Shown piece after piece: positions 5,735 to 5,869 of a stretch of DNA of 5,869 bases (its first letter is position 1; every line of letters starts with the position of its first letter). The DNA lies in assembly GCA_036401755.1 (NCBI GenBank), contig DASWUD010000032.1:1-5869 (forward strand), given 5' to 3'. Position numbers and translations under genes: made by a program. The stretch is from DASWUD01 sp036401755 (lineage in GTDB: Bacteria > Pseudomonadota > Gammaproteobacteria > Thiohalomonadales > Thiohalomonadaceae). The notes under the pieces are model-generated. The model worked only from the letters and a program-made list of their open reading frames with translations. It did not search any database and was not told the origin of the DNA.

Positions 5735-5869
5735 CAACAACAGCAACTACGACCCGGTGCGGGCGCTCTACCCCGAGGATGTGATCGCCTGGGTGCAGGC
5801 CACGCAGCCGGAGGTGTGGGCCAAGCTGGAACGGCTGAACGGCGCCTCGACAGCCAATGTGCTGCTCGA
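5661..5869 (+). CDS. hsdR: Type I restriction endonuclease subunit HsdR, N-terminal fragment cut by window end
   Basis: Only the first 69 codons are present. The visible protein begins MAAHHEVHLESYVVQKLVEN and continues with YDPVRALYPEDVIAWVQATQ, which I recognise as the extreme N-terminus of the type I HsdR family that pairs with this type of HsdM. HsdR is the motor and nuclease: by family knowledge a PD-(D/E)xK nuclease domain is followed by a superfamily 2 DNA translocase and a C-terminal domain that docks on M2S. None of these motifs has been reached by the window edge. The ATG at 5661 has a good ribosome site (aaggaag or gagaag) and matches the stub start at 4650. Whether the gene is intact beyond the edge cannot be judged. 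It is separated from hsdS by DUF3800 and a hairpin-containing spacer, so its expression may be partly independent. Confidence 0.88.
   Translation, partial: MAAHHEVHLESYVVQKLVENGWVEGNNSNYDPVRALYPEDVIAWVQATQPEVWAKLERLNGASTANVLL

Noticed and set aside
1..5869. CRISPR array, tRNA or rRNA genes, phage attachment site
   Set aside because: No regularly spaced repeats, no cloverleaf-like sequence and no integrase or tRNA-end duplication were seen. The only long direct repeat is the hsdR-start duplication.

Overview
The window holds most of a type I restriction-modification (RM) locus, all read left to right. In order it contains: the 3' part of a RhuM-Fic family gene (2-826), an untidy intergenic stretch with repeats (827-1293), hsdM (1294-3276), hsdS (3273-4631, overlapping hsdM by 4 bases), a stub repeating the first 24 codons of hsdR (4650-4757), a DUF3800 gene (4766-5518), a hairpin-containing spacer (5519-5660), and the true start of hsdR, which runs off the right edge (5661-5869). 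The DNA is GC-rich with strong G/C third-position bias. Protein style and the REP-like repeats suggest a proteobacterium, probably a gammaproteobacterium, but no marker here fixes the species and the assignment is tentative.

The expected machine is the HsdR2M2S1 complex: HsdS reads a bipartite DNA site through two target recognition domains (TRDs), HsdM adds a methyl group to adenine, and HsdR translocates and cuts unmethylated DNA. HsdS is visibly mosaic: its two TRDs are AT-richer than the repeated conserved segments between and after them. The RhuM-Fic protein upstream has a complete Fic motif (HPFSDGNKR) and may be a toxin-like nucleotidylyltransferase or other post-translational modifier. 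It is separated from hsdM by 467 bases, so it probably belongs to the same defence neighbourhood rather than the same tight operon.

The most striking structure lies between hsdS and hsdR. A 74-bp segment, the hsdR start codon plus 24 codons, occurs twice with 71 of 74 identical bases, once right after hsdS and once at the real hsdR. The DUF3800 gene sits between the two copies. The left copy keeps a strong Shine-Dalgarno sequence, diverges abruptly after codon 24, and stops 8 bases before the DUF3800 start. This looks like the scar of a DUF3800 insertion or recombination at the start of hsdR, and the stub may now act as a translated leader for DUF3800. Other oddities are an unusual AdoMet motif in HsdM (CGLLGF where CGTGGF is usual), a perfect 27-bp palindrome inside the RhuM-Fic gene, and REP-like repeats plus an alternating CGACA/TGTCG cluster in front of hsdM.
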